Of a stretch of 64,000 bases of DNA, positions 49,578 to 61,321 are shown piece by piece. The DNA comes from Affinundibacterium seohonense. GTDB lineage: Bacteria; Pseudomonadota; Gammaproteobacteria; Burkholderiales; Burkholderiaceae_D. The DNA is taken from positions 124,001 to 188,000 of the forward strand of contig NZ_JACOFW010000002.1 of the NCBI RefSeq assembly GCF_014284305.1. Direction: 5' to 3'. Each line of letters starts with the position of its first letter. The stretch's first letter is position 1. The notes beneath the pieces were generated by a model, which was not told where the DNA came from, ran no database searches, and was given only the letters and a program-made list of their open reading frames with translations. The position numbers and the translations under genes are program-made.

Positions 49578-50929
49578 AAAATTTAGCATTACAGAAAAAA
49601 GATGTCACCGATGTCGCCGTGACTAATGTCGAAACCATAGAATTAAACACAGATGCCAACTCGTATGCACGTTTGGGCTGGTTGATTGTCTTGTTAGGTT
49701 TTGGTGGCTTCGTCTTGTGGGCCATGCTCGCACCGCTAGATCAAGGCGTACCGCTGCCGGGTACGGTGGCTGTCGCGACCAACCGTAAAGTGATTCAATA
49801 TCAATCCGGTGGAACTGTAGACAGTATCTTGGTTAAAGATGGCGACAAGGTCAAAGCTGGGCAGGTCTTGTTGCAGATGAATAGTGTACAGGTAAAATCC
49901 GCTCTGGATATCGCTAAAACGCAGTTCTATTCCGCAAAGGCTACAGAGGCACGCCTTTTGTCGGAGCGTGAAAATGCCAAAGATATTGTATTCCCGCCAG
50001 CATTGTTGGAAGCGAAGGCAATTCCGCAAGTGGCCAACAACATCATGTTGCAACAGCAGTTATTCAATTCACGCCGTATGTCCTTGCAAAGTGAGATGGG
50101 CGCCGCCGATGAAACCGTGGCGGGCTTGCATTTTCAGTTGACTGGCTTAGAAGAGTCGATGCAGAGTAAAAAGCAGCAGCAAGTTTTCTTGAAAGAGCAG
50201 CTTGATAGCGTGCGAGAATTGTCCAAAGATGGCTATGTTGCGCGTAATCGCTTACTCGATCTGGAGCGCACTTATGCGCAGGTGAACGGCAGCATCTCCG
50301 AAGACATTGGTAATATTGGCCGGGCTAAGCGCCAGATTGCTGAACTAACTTTGCGTAAAACACAGCGTCAACAAGACTATCAAAAAGAAGTTCGCACATT
50401 GTTGTCTGACGTTCAAAAAGAAGCGGAAGCGCTGCAAAGTCGTTTGATGGCGTTGGAATATGATTTCAAAAATGTCGATGTCAAAGCGCCGGTTGATGGC
50501 ACGATTGTTGGCATGAATGTGTTCACGATTGGTGCCGTGGTACCAGCCGGATTCAAATTGATGGAATTGGTACCAGTTGGTGACGCGTTGATTATCGAAG
50601 GCCAATTGCCTGTGAATTTGGTGGATAAAATTCATAGTGGATTACCAGTGGAGTTAATTTTCTCCGCCTTTAATTCTGCGACAACACCGCATATTCCAGG
50701 CGTGGTCACCAATGTCTCTGCAGATCGTACGGTCGATGAGCGCTCAGGCATGCCTTACTACAAAGTGCGGGCAGAGGTATCTCCTGAAGGTGTCAAAAAG
50801 CTGGCGCACTTACAAGTTCGTCCAGGTATGCCGGTGGAGATGGTGGTGAAAACGGGTGAACGTACGATGATGAATTATCTGTTGAAGCCAGTCTTGAATC
50901 GTGCAACTGGTGCGCTGAAAGAGGAATGA
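49574..50929 (+). CDS. Type I secretion membrane-fusion protein (HlyD family)
   Basis: A 451-residue periplasmic adaptor. It has a short cytoplasmic N-terminus and one transmembrane helix ([19 protein letters not shown], about residues 35-53). A biotinyl-lipoyl-like half motif follows ([20 protein letters not shown]), then long helical hairpins (about 105-305), the second lipoyl half ([21 protein letters not shown]) and a beta-barrel domain. This matches the PrtE/RsaE group. It links the ABC transporter to the outer-membrane channel. It is translationally coupled on both sides, overlapping the ABC gene by four bases, with the next start at or just past its stop. Confidence 0.95.
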   Translation: MKNLALQKKDVTDVAVTNVETIELNTDANSYARLGWLIVLLGFGGFVLWAMLAPLDQGVPLPGTVAVATNRKVIQYQSGGTVDSILVKDGDKVKAGQVLLQMNSVQVKSALDIAKTQFYSAKATEARLLSERENAKDIVFPPALLEAKAIPQVANNIMLQQQLFNSRRMSLQSEMGAADETVAGLHFQLTGLEESMQSKKQQQVFLKEQLDSVRELSKDGYVARNRLLDLERTYAQVNGSISEDIGNIGRAKRQIAELTLRKTQRQQDYQKEVRTLLSDVQKEAEALQSRLMALEYDFKNVDVKAPVDGTIVGMNVFTIGAVVPAGFKLMELVPVGDALIIEGQLPVNLVDKIHSGLPVELIFSAFNSATTPHIPGVVTNVSADRTVDERSGMPYYKVRAEVSPEGVKKLAHLQVRPGMPVEMVVKTGERTMMNYLLKPVLNRATGALKEE

Positions 50930-50931
50930 TC

Positions 50932-52278
50932 ATGAACGCCTTATTTCGTAAAACGATGATCTCTTCGGCGTGTATGTTAGCGTTGGGATTAGCAGGAAGT
51001 GCTAATGCGATTAGCCTGATTCAAGCCTATCAGGCAGCCTTGAAAAATGATCCGCAACATCGTGCAGCAATTGCTGATAACGTAAGTGGTCAGGAGTATC
51101 GCGTGATCGGACGCTCTGCGCTTTTGCCACAAGTGCAATACAGTTATTCCACTGCGAATAATATGGGTGAATCTATCGTTCCAGATAGTTTGGGGCGTCA
51201 GAGGTTATCTAATTTGGATTACCGCAGCACCAGTAAAGGTGTAACGATACGCCAAACCTTGTTCAACGTGGATGCTTATGCACGTTTTAAACAAGGTCAG
51301 ACGCAAACTAAATTGAGTGATGCTCAGTTTGATGTCCGTACTAAAGACTTAATGGTGCGAGTAATCACAGCCTATGCCGATGCCAAATATGCCGAAGATC
51401 AGTTGCGTTTGTATCAGGCACAGCGTGACTCGTATTTGGAACAGAAGTTGGTCAATGACAAGCTGTTTCAAAAAGGTGAAGGCACCAAAACCGACATGCT
51501 GGAAACCCAGTCTAAATTAGATGTTGCTGAGGCATTTGTGTTGGAGGCGACCGATAATCTCTTTAATGCCAGAAATTCGCTAGCAAGCTTGGTAGGCACG
51601 GAAGTAACGCAGCTTGATGGATTGCAGGATAATTTTAATGTTGGCGGCTTATTGCAGGGTGATTTTGAATACTGGAAAACGACGACTGAAAAAAATAATG
51701 CCGAGCTGACTGCCGCGCAATTGGCTTTGGAAATTGCCGATCAGGATATTTTGAAAAGTCGCGCTGGACATGCACCAAGACTAGATCTGAATGCCAACTA
51801 TAATCGCGGCAAGTCTGAAACTGTTGCTACGCAAACGCAGGACAATAATATTCGTAGTCTTGGCGTACAGTTAGTCATTCCTATTTATTCTGGTGGCTAT
51901 GTGAATGCGGTTTCTAAGCAGGCGGTTGCTCAGAAAGAAAAGGCGAGAGCCGAAGTCGATGGAACACGAAACAAAGTCATGAACGAATTGCGTAAGCAAT
52001 TTAATCTGGTGAAAAGTAGTGTCGCGAAGATGGATGCTTTGCAAAAATCAGTCGCATCCTCTACGGTATTGGTGGAAGCGACTAAGCAAAGTATTAAGGG
52101 CGGTGTGCGTATCAATTTGGATCTCTTGAATGCACAACAGCAATTAGTCACAGCGCAGCGCGATCTAGCGCAGGCTCGTTACTCCTACTTGATTGGTTTC
52201 ATTAAATTGAAAGCCACGGCTGGCGTTGCCAATCTGGATGATTTGCATACACTTTCAGGATTGTTTGCGTCGAACTAA
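50932..52278 (+). CDS. TolC-family outer-membrane channel of the type I system
   Basis: A 448-residue outer-membrane efflux protein. It has a signal peptide (ending LAGSANA) and two OEP repeats of long helices and short strands; conserved elements include ISLIQAYQAALKNDP at the mature N-terminus and VRINLDLLNAQQQLVTAQRDLAQARY near the C-terminus (a typical family segment). I chose the ATG at 50932 because the GAGGA element at 50921-50925 touches the ATG at 50926 directly but is six bases from 50932. It is the last gene of the three-gene secretion operon and is followed by a strong terminator. Having its own TolC supports a dedicated export system. Confidence 0.95.
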   Translation: MNALFRKTMISSACMLALGLAGSANAISLIQAYQAALKNDPQHRAAIADNVSGQEYRVIGRSALLPQVQYSYSTANNMGESIVPDSLGRQRLSNLDYRSTSKGVTIRQTLFNVDAYARFKQGQTQTKLSDAQFDVRTKDLMVRVITAYADAKYAEDQLRLYQAQRDSYLEQKLVNDKLFQKGEGTKTDMLETQSKLDVAEAFVLEATDNLFNARNSLASLVGTEVTQLDGLQDNFNVGGLLQGDFEYWKTTTEKNNAELTAAQLALEIADQDILKSRAGHAPRLDLNANYNRGKSETVATQTQDNNIRSLGVQLVIPIYSGGYVNAVSKQAVAQKEKARAEVDGTRNKVMNELRKQFNLVKSSVAKMDALQKSVASSTVLVEATKQSIKGGVRINLDLLNAQQQLVTAQRDLAQARYSYLIGFIKLKATAGVANLDDLHTLSGLFASN

Positions 52279-52300
52279 ACTCGCGTTCGTCGTAGCAAAG

Positions 52301-52340
52301 AAAAAAGGGGCTTAGGTTTGACACCTAAGCCCCTTTTTTT
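52301..52340. terminator. Strong bidirectional terminator between the secretion operon and gatB
   Basis: AAAAAAGGGGCTTAGGT pairs with ACCTAAGCCCCTTTTTTT around a five-base loop. Its A and T flanks make it usable by both converging transcription units; gatB stops at its right edge (52339). Confidence 0.94.
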
Positions 52341-53811
52341 ATCCAGCCAATTTTTTCTTCAGTAATTCGTTAACTTGCGCTGGATTGCCTTTGCCCTTGG
52401 TCGCTTTCATCGCTTGGCCGACTAAGGCATTAAAGGCCTTCTCCTTGCCTGCACGATATTCATCGACTGATTGCTGATTCGCAGCCATCACGTCATCGAT
52501 GATTTTTTCCAGCGCGCCGACATCGGAAATTTGTTTCAGACCTTTGGCATCGATGACTTTATCGGCCAGATCGATATCCGCAGCAGGGGTTTGCCACATT
52601 GCGGCGAACACTTCTTTGGCGATCTTGTTCGAGATGGTGCCATCGGTGATACGTTGCAATAACAAAGCGAGTTGCGCGGCATTGACTGGGATGCTAGTGA
52701 TATCCATGCTTTCGCGATTCAGCGTCGAGGAGACATCGCCCATCAACCAGTTGGCGATTTGCTTGGCCTGCGCGGGCTTATCGCCTGCTGGGGAGGCCGC
52801 AATTGCCGCTTCAAAATATGCCGCCATCGCTTTTGATTGCGTGACGATCATCGCGTCGTAATCCGATAAGCCGAATTGCGCGATAAAGCGTTCACGCATA
52901 GCCGTTGGCAGTTCTGGCATGGTGCTGCGAACTTGCTCTACCCATTCGCGGCTGATGCGTAATGGTGGTAAATCAGGGTCAGGGAAGTAGCGATAATCTT
53001 GTGAATCTTCTTTGCTACGCATAGAGCGCGTTTCTTTGCGATCTGGGTCATACAGACGGGTTTCTTGGATGACTGTGCCACCGTCTTCGATCAGTTCGAT
53101 TTGACGACGCACTTCGATATTGATCGCTTCTTCGAGGAAACGGAAGGAGTTCAAATTCTTAATTTCACAACGTGTGCCAAATTCTTTTTGACCGACTGGA
53201 CGCACGGAGACATTGGCGTCGCATCGGAAGGAACCTTCTTGCATATTGCCATCGCAAATATCCAACCACATGACTAAGGAATGCAAAGCTTTGGCATACG
53301 CTACCGCTTCGGCCGCGCTGCGCATCACGGGCTCAGTCACGATTTCCAATAGCGGCGTGCCAGCACGATTGAGGTCGATGCCGGTCATGCCTTGATAGTC
53401 TTCGTGTAGAGATTTGCCGGCATCTTCTTCTAGATGCGCGCGCGTGAGTTCGATGACTTTAACTTCCGATTTACCATCTTTCTCAACCACGCAAGTGACC
53501 GTGCCACCTTGCACGACTGGGATTTCAAATTGGCTGATTTGATAGCCCTTAGGCAGATCAGGGTAAAAATAATTTTTGCGCGCGAAGATGGATTCTGGTG
53601 CGATGGTCGCGCCAACCGCTAGGCCAAATTGGATGGCTTTTTCTACTGCGCCTTTATTCATCACCGGCAAGACGCCAGGCAAAGCCAGATCAACTGGGCT
53701 GGCTTGTGTGTTTGGCTCGGCGCCAAATTGGATAGACGAACCGCTGAAAATTTTTGAATTGGTTTTGAGCTGTGCGTGTGTCTCAAAACCGATAACGACT
53801 TCCCATTGCAT
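52339..53811 (-). CDS. gatB: Aspartyl/glutamyl-tRNA amidotransferase subunit B
   Basis: GatB binds the mischarged Glu-tRNA(Gln) or Asp-tRNA(Asn) and carries the kinase/transamidation site of GatCAB. The product is 490 residues, normal for the family. It begins [17 protein letters not shown] and has the signature region [38 protein letters not shown] and [13 protein letters not shown]. The C-terminal YqeY-like tail ends in [18 protein letters not shown]. It is transcribed with gatC and gatA but separated from gatA by a repeat-bearing gap of 220 bases. Confidence 0.98.
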   Translation of the reverse strand: MQWEVVIGFETHAQLKTNSKIFSGSSIQFGAEPNTQASPVDLALPGVLPVMNKGAVEKAIQFGLAVGATIAPESIFARKNYFYPDLPKGYQISQFEIPVVQGGTVTCVVEKDGKSEVKVIELTRAHLEEDAGKSLHEDYQGMTGIDLNRAGTPLLEIVTEPVMRSAAEAVAYAKALHSLVMWLDICDGNMQEGSFRCDANVSVRPVGQKEFGTRCEIKNLNSFRFLEEAINIEVRRQIELIEDGGTVIQETRLYDPDRKETRSMRSKEDSQDYRYFPDPDLPPLRISREWVEQVRSTMPELPTAMRERFIAQFGLSDYDAMIVTQSKAMAAYFEAAIAASPAGDKPAQAKQIANWLMGDVSSTLNRESMDITSIPVNAAQLALLLQRITDGTISNKIAKEVFAAMWQTPAADIDLADKVIDAKGLKQISDVGALEKIIDDVMAANQQSVDEYRAGKEKAFNALVGQAMKATKGKGNPAQVNELLKKKLAG

Positions 53812-53857
53812 AATGAATCCCTAAATAATACGTTCGTGGTGTACCTAAGTTTTTATT

Positions 53858-53893
53858 CCCTCTCCCGCAAGCGGGAGAGGGTTAGGGTGAGGG
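53858..53893. repeat. REP-like element, left member of an inverted pair
   Basis: CCCTCTCCCGCAAGCGGGAG, completed by AGGG and then TTAGGGTGAGGG, forms a stable hairpin with a GGGTGAGGG tail. Sequences of this type are common dispersed intergenic repeats in proteobacteria. Its partner is at 53977-54014 in the opposite orientation. Confidence 0.7.
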
Positions 53894-53976
53894 TGGTTCA
53901 GATAAGAGAATGTTCAATTTTTAGATGTTTTTAAAATTCGACGCTACAAACAAAAAATTGTAATAGTAGCTGAATG

Positions 53977-54014
53977 TCCCTCATCCCAACCCTTCTCCCG
54001 TTTGCGGGAGAAGG
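53977..54014. repeat. REP-like element, right member of an inverted pair
   Basis: CCCTCATCCCAACCC followed by a CTTCTCCCG/CGGGAGAAG hairpin is an inverted, slightly diverged copy of the element at 53858. The two are about 85 bases apart between gatA and gatB, a BIME-like arrangement. Lying just after the gatA stop, this hairpin might also affect gatA-gatB transcript balance. Confidence 0.7.
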
Positions 54015-54031
54015 GCTTTTAATTCAAATAT

Positions 54032-55486
54032 TTATCTAGGCGCCTTAGTATGCCAATCAGTCGCTTGCTGAAACTGGTGCGCAACATTGAGCAACTTCGC
54101 TTCCGCAAAATAATTGCCGATGATTTGCAAACCAACAGGGCGCTTACTATTTTTTTCGCCTTGTCCAAAACCACACGGAATCGACATACCAGGTAAGCCT
54201 GCTAAGCTAGTCGATAAGGTGAAGATATCGGCCAAATAATTCGCGACTGGATCATCGGATTTATCACCAAGATCCCACGCTACAGTCGGCGCAACTGGCC
54301 CCATGATCACATCGCATTGTTCAAACGCCGCTTGGAAATCTTGCGCGATTAAGCGGCGGATTTTTTGCGCTTGCAAATAATAAGCATCGTAGTAACCGTG
54401 TGATAAAACGTAAGCGCCAGTCAAAATGCGGCGCTTGACTTCATCGCCAAAGCCTTCGGTGCGCGTCTTGCGATACATGTCATTTAGATCTTTGTATTCA
54501 GCAGCACGATGACCGTAACGTACGCCGTCAAAACGACTCAGATTAGAAGAGGCTTCGGCTGGTGCGATGATGTAATACACCGGAATTGATAACTCTGTTT
54601 TTGGCAGAGAAATATCGACCAAGACTGCACCCATTTTTTCGTATTCGGCTAAGGCGGCGCGGACGGCTTGTTCTACGTCTTTCGCTAAACCTGCACCAAA
54701 AAATTCACGCGGTACACCGATGCGTAAGCCTTTAATGTCTTGATGCAAATCGCGAGAAAAATCTTCTTTGTCGCGTTGTACGCTGGTCGAATCTTTTTCA
54801 TCAAAGCCCGTCATCGCATTGAGCAGCCAGCTGCAGTCTTCCGCAGTTTGGGCAATCGGGCCGCCTTGATCGAGCGAAGAGGCAAACGCAATCATGCCGA
54901 AACGTGAAACGCTACCGTAAGTTGGCTTGATGCCGGTCACGCCGCAGAAGGCAGCGGGTTGACGAATTGAGCCACCTGTATCAGTACCAGTGGCTGCCGG
55001 CGCTAAACGCGCGGCAATTGCAGCAGCAGAGCCGCCAGATGAGCCGCCCGGAACAGCTGTGATATCCCAAGGATTTTTGACCGCGCCAAAATACGAATTC
55101 TCATTGCCAGAACCCATCGCGAACTCATCGCAATTGAGTTTGCCTAAAGTGACGGTACCTGCTTGATTAAATAATTCAACCACGGTCGCATTAAATGGGC
55201 TGACATAATTTTCTAACATGCGTGAGCCAGCCGTAGAGCGCCAATCACGCGTTACAAAAATATCTTTGTGGGCAATGGGAATGCCGGTCAGTGCAGTTGT
55301 ATCGCCTCGCGCCAATCGTTGATCGGCGATAGTAGCTTGCGCCAAAGTCAATGCGCGATCGACATGGGTGAAGGCGTTTAGATTGCTGGCCTCAATGCGA
55401 TTCAAATAATGCGTTGCTAGTTCAGTAGCGGAGACTTGTTTGCTCTGCAGCAGAGTAGAGAGTTGTTTTAGTGAGTGCGTGTGCAT
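54032..55486 (-). CDS. gatA: Aspartyl/glutamyl-tRNA amidotransferase subunit A
   Basis: GatA is the glutaminase subunit of GatCAB, an amidase-signature enzyme that releases ammonia from glutamine. The product is 484 residues. The Ser-cisSer-Lys triad is readable as Lys74 (AHKDIF), Ser149 (PGGSSGGS) and Ser173 ([10 protein letters not shown]), at the spacing known from S. aureus GatA. The [20 protein letters not shown] signature is intact. gatC lies upstream with a 110-base gap and gatB downstream. Confidence 0.98.
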   Translation of the reverse strand: MHTHSLKQLSTLLQSKQVSATELATHYLNRIEASNLNAFTHVDRALTLAQATIADQRLARGDTTALTGIPIAHKDIFVTRDWRSTAGSRMLENYVSPFNATVVELFNQAGTVTLGKLNCDEFAMGSGNENSYFGAVKNPWDITAVPGGSSGGSAAAIAARLAPAATGTDTGGSIRQPAAFCGVTGIKPTYGSVSRFGMIAFASSLDQGGPIAQTAEDCSWLLNAMTGFDEKDSTSVQRDKEDFSRDLHQDIKGLRIGVPREFFGAGLAKDVEQAVRAALAEYEKMGAVLVDISLPKTELSIPVYYIIAPAEASSNLSRFDGVRYGHRAAEYKDLNDMYRKTRTEGFGDEVKRRILTGAYVLSHGYYDAYYLQAQKIRRLIAQDFQAAFEQCDVIMGPVAPTVAWDLGDKSDDPVANYLADIFTLSTSLAGLPGMSIPCGFGQGEKNSKRPVGLQIIGNYFAEAKLLNVAHQFQQATDWHTKAPR

Positions 55487-55596
55487 GGATTTTCTCAGCG
55501 TATTCTTGTGGTCGTTGCATCATGTCAGCGAGGGTGTCGCTTGATCGCAGACATGCATAAAATTGCTAGTGTTTGCTGGGGTGATAATTTGGCGCT

Positions 55597-55899
55597 CTAC
55601 TCTATGACTTTTGGTACTAGGTAGAGGCCGTCTTGGGTCGCTGGTGCGACCTGTTGATATTCTTCGCGATGATTGCTTTCCGTGACTTTATCTTCACGCA
55701 AGCGTAAGAAAATCTCTGGCATGACCGTCGCAATTGGATGACTCAAAGGCGCTACGCCAGTGGTATCGACCGCTTCTAATTGTTCGGCGATTGCGAAAAA
55801 CCCATTGAGTTTCTCCAATGTGCTAGTCGCTTCGGCTTCGGTTAATTCGAGTCGCGCCAAGTTGGCGATACGTTTTACATCGTTTAATTCTAATGACAT
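55597..55899 (-). CDS. gatC: Aspartyl/glutamyl-tRNA amidotransferase subunit C
   Basis: The small 100-residue subunit that stabilises the GatA-GatB complex. It begins [21 protein letters not shown] and ends with the usual [11 protein letters not shown]. It is the first gene of the gatCAB operon, divergent from mreB; this divergent gatC/mreB arrangement is typical of Burkholderiales. Confidence 0.97.
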   Translation of the reverse strand: MSLELNDVKRIANLARLELTEAEATSTLEKLNGFFAIAEQLEAVDTTGVAPLSHPIATVMPEIFLRLREDKVTESNHREEYQQVAPATQDGLYLVPKVIE

Positions 55900-57486
<1,587 letters not shown>

Positions 57487-57557
57487 TGTTAGTGCTGGCA
57501 ACATCTTTGATGATGCAAGGTGATGCCAGATACAGCAGAATATGCGTAGAATAAGTT

Positions 57558-57585
57558 AAAGATCTGGCTTGCCAGATCTTTTTTT
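57558..57585 (+). terminator. Intercistronic terminator between mreB and mreC
   Basis: AAAGATCTGGC pairs with GCCAGATCTTT around a two-base loop (functionally four) and runs into seven T residues. It lies 72 bases after mreB and about 40 before mreC, so it probably attenuates read-through. A separate mreC promoter was not identified. Confidence 0.85.
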
Positions 57586-57624
57586 AAATTCCGTCGGTCT
57601 TTGCTTTGAGCTTGGCGTCAACTT

Positions 57625-58734
57625 ATGCAACATAGTCCTCCTCCACTTTTTAAACAGGGCGCATCGGCGCGCGTTAAAGTGGTGTTTTTTGCTGTTTTTG
57701 CGATTGCCCTATTAATCGTTGATTCGCGAATTAATTCCTTAGTACGCGTGCGACAAGTGGTCGCGACCGCGCTTTATCCTTTGCAAATGTTGGTCTTGAT
57801 GCCGCGCGATGCCATGAACCAAATCGGCAGTTATTTTGCGTCGACGACCGTTTTGCAAAAGGAATTGACTGCGCTCAAGCAGCAACAGATTCTGCAGACG
57901 CAGAGTTTGCAGAAAAGTATCATGTTAGCGAATGAGAATGCGCATCTACGCGGACTCTTAGATCTGCAGCAGCGCACACCAGGAAAATCTCTCACCGCTG
58001 ATATTTTGTATGATGCGCGTGATGAATATGTGCGCAAAATTGTCTTGAGTAAAGGCTTTCAACATGGTGTCGCGCTAGGGCAACCCGTGATCGATGAGCG
58101 CGGCGTGATAGGTCAGGTTACCAGAGTGTTTCCTCTGACGTCGGAAGTCACATTATTGACCGATAAAAATCAGGCGATTCCAGTGCAGGTTGAACGCAGC
58201 GGCATGCGTAGTGTGATTACCGGACGTGGACGTTCTGCCTACTTAGATATGCGGGTGACCAGCAACGCGGATATTAAACTCGGTGATGTCTTGGTCACTT
58301 CTGGTTTGGATGGCATCTATCCAGCGGGTTTGCAAGTCGCTAAAGTGGCGCAAGTCGAAAGCAAGGCTAGCACGACATTTGAAGTTGTACTATGCACTCC
58401 ACTGGCGGGGATCGAACAACACAAACAGTTATTAATCTTGTTGGTTGAGACGACTCAATTGCCGCCACCAGAATCAGAGGAAGAAAGAACCAAGAAAGAA
58501 AAAATCAATCGTCGCATGACGCGTGATTCGGTGAAGGAACTTGATCGAGACGCTGTCAACGCGCCGCCAGTCAACGCCAGCGATGCAAATGTAGCTTCGC
58601 AACCAAATCTGTCGACATCACCCGCGCCGGCAGCACCAGCAACGCCACCTAAGTCAGAAATGACTGGTGCGGATACTGGTCTACTCAAAGACAATAGAAA
58701 CAAAGCGGATCCAATTAAAGAGGATAAAAAATGA
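57625..58734 (+). CDS. mreC: Rod shape-determining protein MreC
   Basis: The periplasmic scaffold protein of the elongasome, 369 residues. It has one N-terminal membrane segment (VVFFAVFAIALLIVDSRI), a coiled coil at about residues 70-110, and the two-barrel MreC domain (for example GVIGQVTRVFPLTSEVTLLTD, SGLDGIYPAGLQVAKV) at about 120-280. The last 85 or so residues are a charged, Pro/Ala-rich extension, found in several Burkholderiales MreC proteins. Its stop overlaps the mreD start by four bases. Confidence 0.97.
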   Translation: MQHSPPPLFKQGASARVKVVFFAVFAIALLIVDSRINSLVRVRQVVATALYPLQMLVLMPRDAMNQIGSYFASTTVLQKELTALKQQQILQTQSLQKSIMLANENAHLRGLLDLQQRTPGKSLTADILYDARDEYVRKIVLSKGFQHGVALGQPVIDERGVIGQVTRVFPLTSEVTLLTDKNQAIPVQVERSGMRSVITGRGRSAYLDMRVTSNADIKLGDVLVTSGLDGIYPAGLQVAKVAQVESKASTTFEVVLCTPLAGIEQHKQLLILLVETTQLPPPESEEERTKKEKINRRMTRDSVKELDRDAVNAPPVNASDANVASQPNLSTSPAPAAPATPPKSEMTGADTGLLKDNRNKADPIKEDKK

Positions 58735-59246
58735 GCCATCCTCATTACATTTTATTGCCGGCGAATTCTTTTTTTATTGGCTTGAGTTTGCTGATCGCCT
58801 TTATGCTGAATTTGTTTCCTTGGGGTGTGCATGTTGGCGTGCCGGATTTTGTCGCCTTGGTCTTGGTATTTTGGAGTATTCATCAGCCACGTAAGGTCGG
58901 GATAGGACTAGCGTTTGTGATGGGTTTGTTGATGGATGTGCATGACTCGGTCTATCTCGGCGAGAACGCCTTAGCGTTTACCTTGTTATCGTATTTTGCG
59001 ATTTCTATTCACCGTCGAGTTTTGTGGTTCCCCCCTTTCGTGCAGAGTTTGCAGGTATTTCCCTTATTTTTAGGCGTGCAGCTGATTCAATTGATGGTGC
59101 GCTTATTGTCTTCTGATTCGCATTTTCCTGGCTGGTTGTTTTTTCTAGAATGCGTAGTCACAACTGCATTATGGCCTGTTGCCTCTTGGTTGCTATTAGC
59201 TCCTCAACGTCGTCCTGTCGATAAAGACGACACACGCCCAATCTAA
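58731..59246 (+). CDS. mreD: Rod shape-determining protein MreD
   Basis: A 171-residue polytopic membrane protein with five to six hydrophobic segments. It contains the family elements FPWGVHVGVPDFVALVLVFW and GLLMDVHDSVYLGENAL. It partners MreC in controlling PBP2/RodA. Translation is coupled to mreC through an ATGA overlap, and mrdA follows after 19 bases. Confidence 0.96.
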   Translation: MSHPHYILLPANSFFIGLSLLIAFMLNLFPWGVHVGVPDFVALVLVFWSIHQPRKVGIGLAFVMGLLMDVHDSVYLGENALAFTLLSYFAISIHRRVLWFPPFVQSLQVFPLFLGVQLIQLMVRLLSSDSHFPGWLFFLECVVTTALWPVASWLLLAPQRRPVDKDDTRPI

Positions 59247-59265
59247 CATTCCCAGCGGAGCGAGT

Positions 59266-61320
59266 ATGACGGAGTTAAAGAATACCGAGCGAGAGCTGTA
59301 TCTATTTCGAGTACGCCTTTTGGTGATTGGCTTGCTGGCCTTCGTATGTTTTAGTATTTTATTGGGACGCTACGTTTGGCTGCAAATTGTAAAGCATGAG
59401 TCGTATGCGACCAAGGCGAATGAAAACCGAATTTCGGTAGTGCCTATCGTGCCGAATCGCGGCTTAATTATGGATAGAAATGGCGTCATCTTGGCGCGCA
59501 ATTACTCTGCCTATACATTAGAAATCACGCCTTCAAAAATCACCAAAGACCTTGATACTTTGATCGATGAATTGTCGACTTTGGTGGATATTCAGCCTAA
59601 GCATCGCAAGCGCTTGCGTAAGCTCATGGAGGAGTCCAAAAGTTTCGGCAGCTTGCCGATTCGCACCCGCTTATCGGACGAAGAAGTGGCGCGTTTTACC
59701 GCGCAGCGTTTTCGCTTTCCGGGCGTCGATGTGCAAGCGCGTCTGTTTCGCCAATATCCTTTGGGTGATGTCGCTTCCCACGTCATCGGGTATATCGGAC
59801 GGATCAATAAGCGTGATGCAGAGTTAATCGAGGACAGTGAGGATGCCCCGAACTACAAGGGCACGAGTTACATTGGCAAAGAAGGATTGGAGAAAAGTTA
59901 CGAAAAACTTTTGCATGGCAATACTGGATTTGAAGAAGTCGAAGTTTCTGCAGGCGGTCGTCCAGTACGTACCTTGTCGCGTAATTTGCCTAGCTCTGGC
60001 AAAAATCTGATTTTGTCAGTTGACATCGAATTGCAAAAAGTCATAGAAGAAGCATTCGGCGACAGACGCGGCGCTTTGGTGGCGATTGAGCCTGAAACGG
60101 GCGATGTATTGTCGTTTGTTTCTATGCCGACTTTTGATCCGAATTTATTCGTGGAAGGGATTGATCAGCAAAGCTGGAACGAATTAAACACTTCAGAAGA
60201 TATTCCATTATTGAACCGCCCCCTGACAGGTGCCTATCCACCGGGCTCTACTTTTAAGCCTTTTATGGCACTTGCGGCATTGGAATTAGGCAAGCGGACG
60301 ACGACCCAAGCGATTGTAGATCCTGGTTTTTTCGCCTTCGGCAGTCGGGTATTTCGTGATGATAGAGTGGGCGGGCATGGTCTGGTCGATATGTATCGTG
60401 CCGTTGCTTTGTCGTGCGACACGTATTTTTACCAACTCGCCAATGAAATGGGCGTGGATGCTATTCATGACTTTATGGCGCAATTTGGCATGGGGCAAAT
60501 TACTGGCATCGATTTAGATAACGAGCGCAAAGGTTTGCTGCCGTCGACAGAATGGAAGCGCACCGCCTTTAAGAAAGCGGTCAATCAACGCTGGATTCCT
60601 GGAGATACGATTTCACTCGGAATTGGTCAGGGGCAAAATACGTTTACGCCATTACAAATGGCGCACGCCACCGCGACGTTGGTGAATAACGGCATCGTCA
60701 TGAAACCGCATTTGGTCAAGCAGGTAGAGGATCCGCAAACGAAACATAGAACCTTGACTGTGCCCAAGGAAAGCAACCGCATTCCCTTGAAGCAGGAAAA
60801 TGTGGATTTCATTAAAAATGCGATGGCGGGAGTGGTTAGAGAAGGAACTGGAGCACGTGCCTTTGCGGGAGCTGCCTACATCTCTGGCGGAAAGACCGGG
60901 ACCGCACAAGTGGTGGCGATGAAGAAGACTGAGAAGCACGGTACCAAACACGCCAATGAGCGATTCCGCGATCACTCTTGGTATATCGCTTTTGCCCCAT
61001 TAGACAAACCGAAAATCGCGATTGCAATTATTGTTGAAAATGGCGGCTATGGTTCCGAATCCGCCGCACCGATAGTGCGTAAGGCGATGGATTATTATTT
61101 ATTGGGCAAACGTCCTACCGAGAAAGTGGCACCGGTGCAGCCAGCGGTCGGTAATGAAATTGAAGATGTTGCGCATGTTGATGGTGAGGAGCATGTGATT
61201 CCTCCACCGCAACCCACATTACCAGCAAATCCAGCTATGCCGCAAACAGCTTCCAAGCCTACTGCTGAAGTACAGAATAAACCTGTACCTGAAGTGAAAT
61301 CCGCAACGGTGAAAAAATAA
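59266..61320 (+). CDS. mrdA: Penicillin-binding protein 2 (elongasome transpeptidase)
   Basis: The monofunctional class B transpeptidase that cross-links peptidoglycan during elongation. The product is 684 residues. It has an N-terminal membrane anchor (LLVIGLLAFVCFSILLGRYVW), the dimerisation/pedestal domain with PNRGLIMDRNGVILA, and the catalytic domain with SxxK (Ser328-Thr-Phe-Lys331), SCD and KTG (Lys543). The C-terminal about 60 residues are a Pro-rich extension ending in SATVKK. It acts with the RodA glycosyltransferase encoded immediately downstream. Confidence 0.98.
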   Translation: MTELKNTERELYLFRVRLLVIGLLAFVCFSILLGRYVWLQIVKHESYATKANENRISVVPIVPNRGLIMDRNGVILARNYSAYTLEITPSKITKDLDTLIDELSTLVDIQPKHRKRLRKLMEESKSFGSLPIRTRLSDEEVARFTAQRFRFPGVDVQARLFRQYPLGDVASHVIGYIGRINKRDAELIEDSEDAPNYKGTSYIGKEGLEKSYEKLLHGNTGFEEVEVSAGGRPVRTLSRNLPSSGKNLILSVDIELQKVIEEAFGDRRGALVAIEPETGDVLSFVSMPTFDPNLFVEGIDQQSWNELNTSEDIPLLNRPLTGAYPPGSTFKPFMALAALELGKRTTTQAIVDPGFFAFGSRVFRDDRVGGHGLVDMYRAVALSCDTYFYQLANEMGVDAIHDFMAQFGMGQITGIDLDNERKGLLPSTEWKRTAFKKAVNQRWIPGDTISLGIGQGQNTFTPLQMAHATATLVNNGIVMKPHLVKQVEDPQTKHRTLTVPKESNRIPLKQENVDFIKNAMAGVVREGTGARAFAGAAYISGGKTGTAQVVAMKKTEKHGTKHANERFRDHSWYIAFAPLDKPKIAIAIIVENGGYGSESAAPIVRKAMDYYLLGKRPTEKVAPVQPAVGNEIEDVAHVDGEEHVIPPPQPTLPANPAMPQTASKPTAEVQNKPVPEVKSATVKK

Positions 61321-61321
61321 T

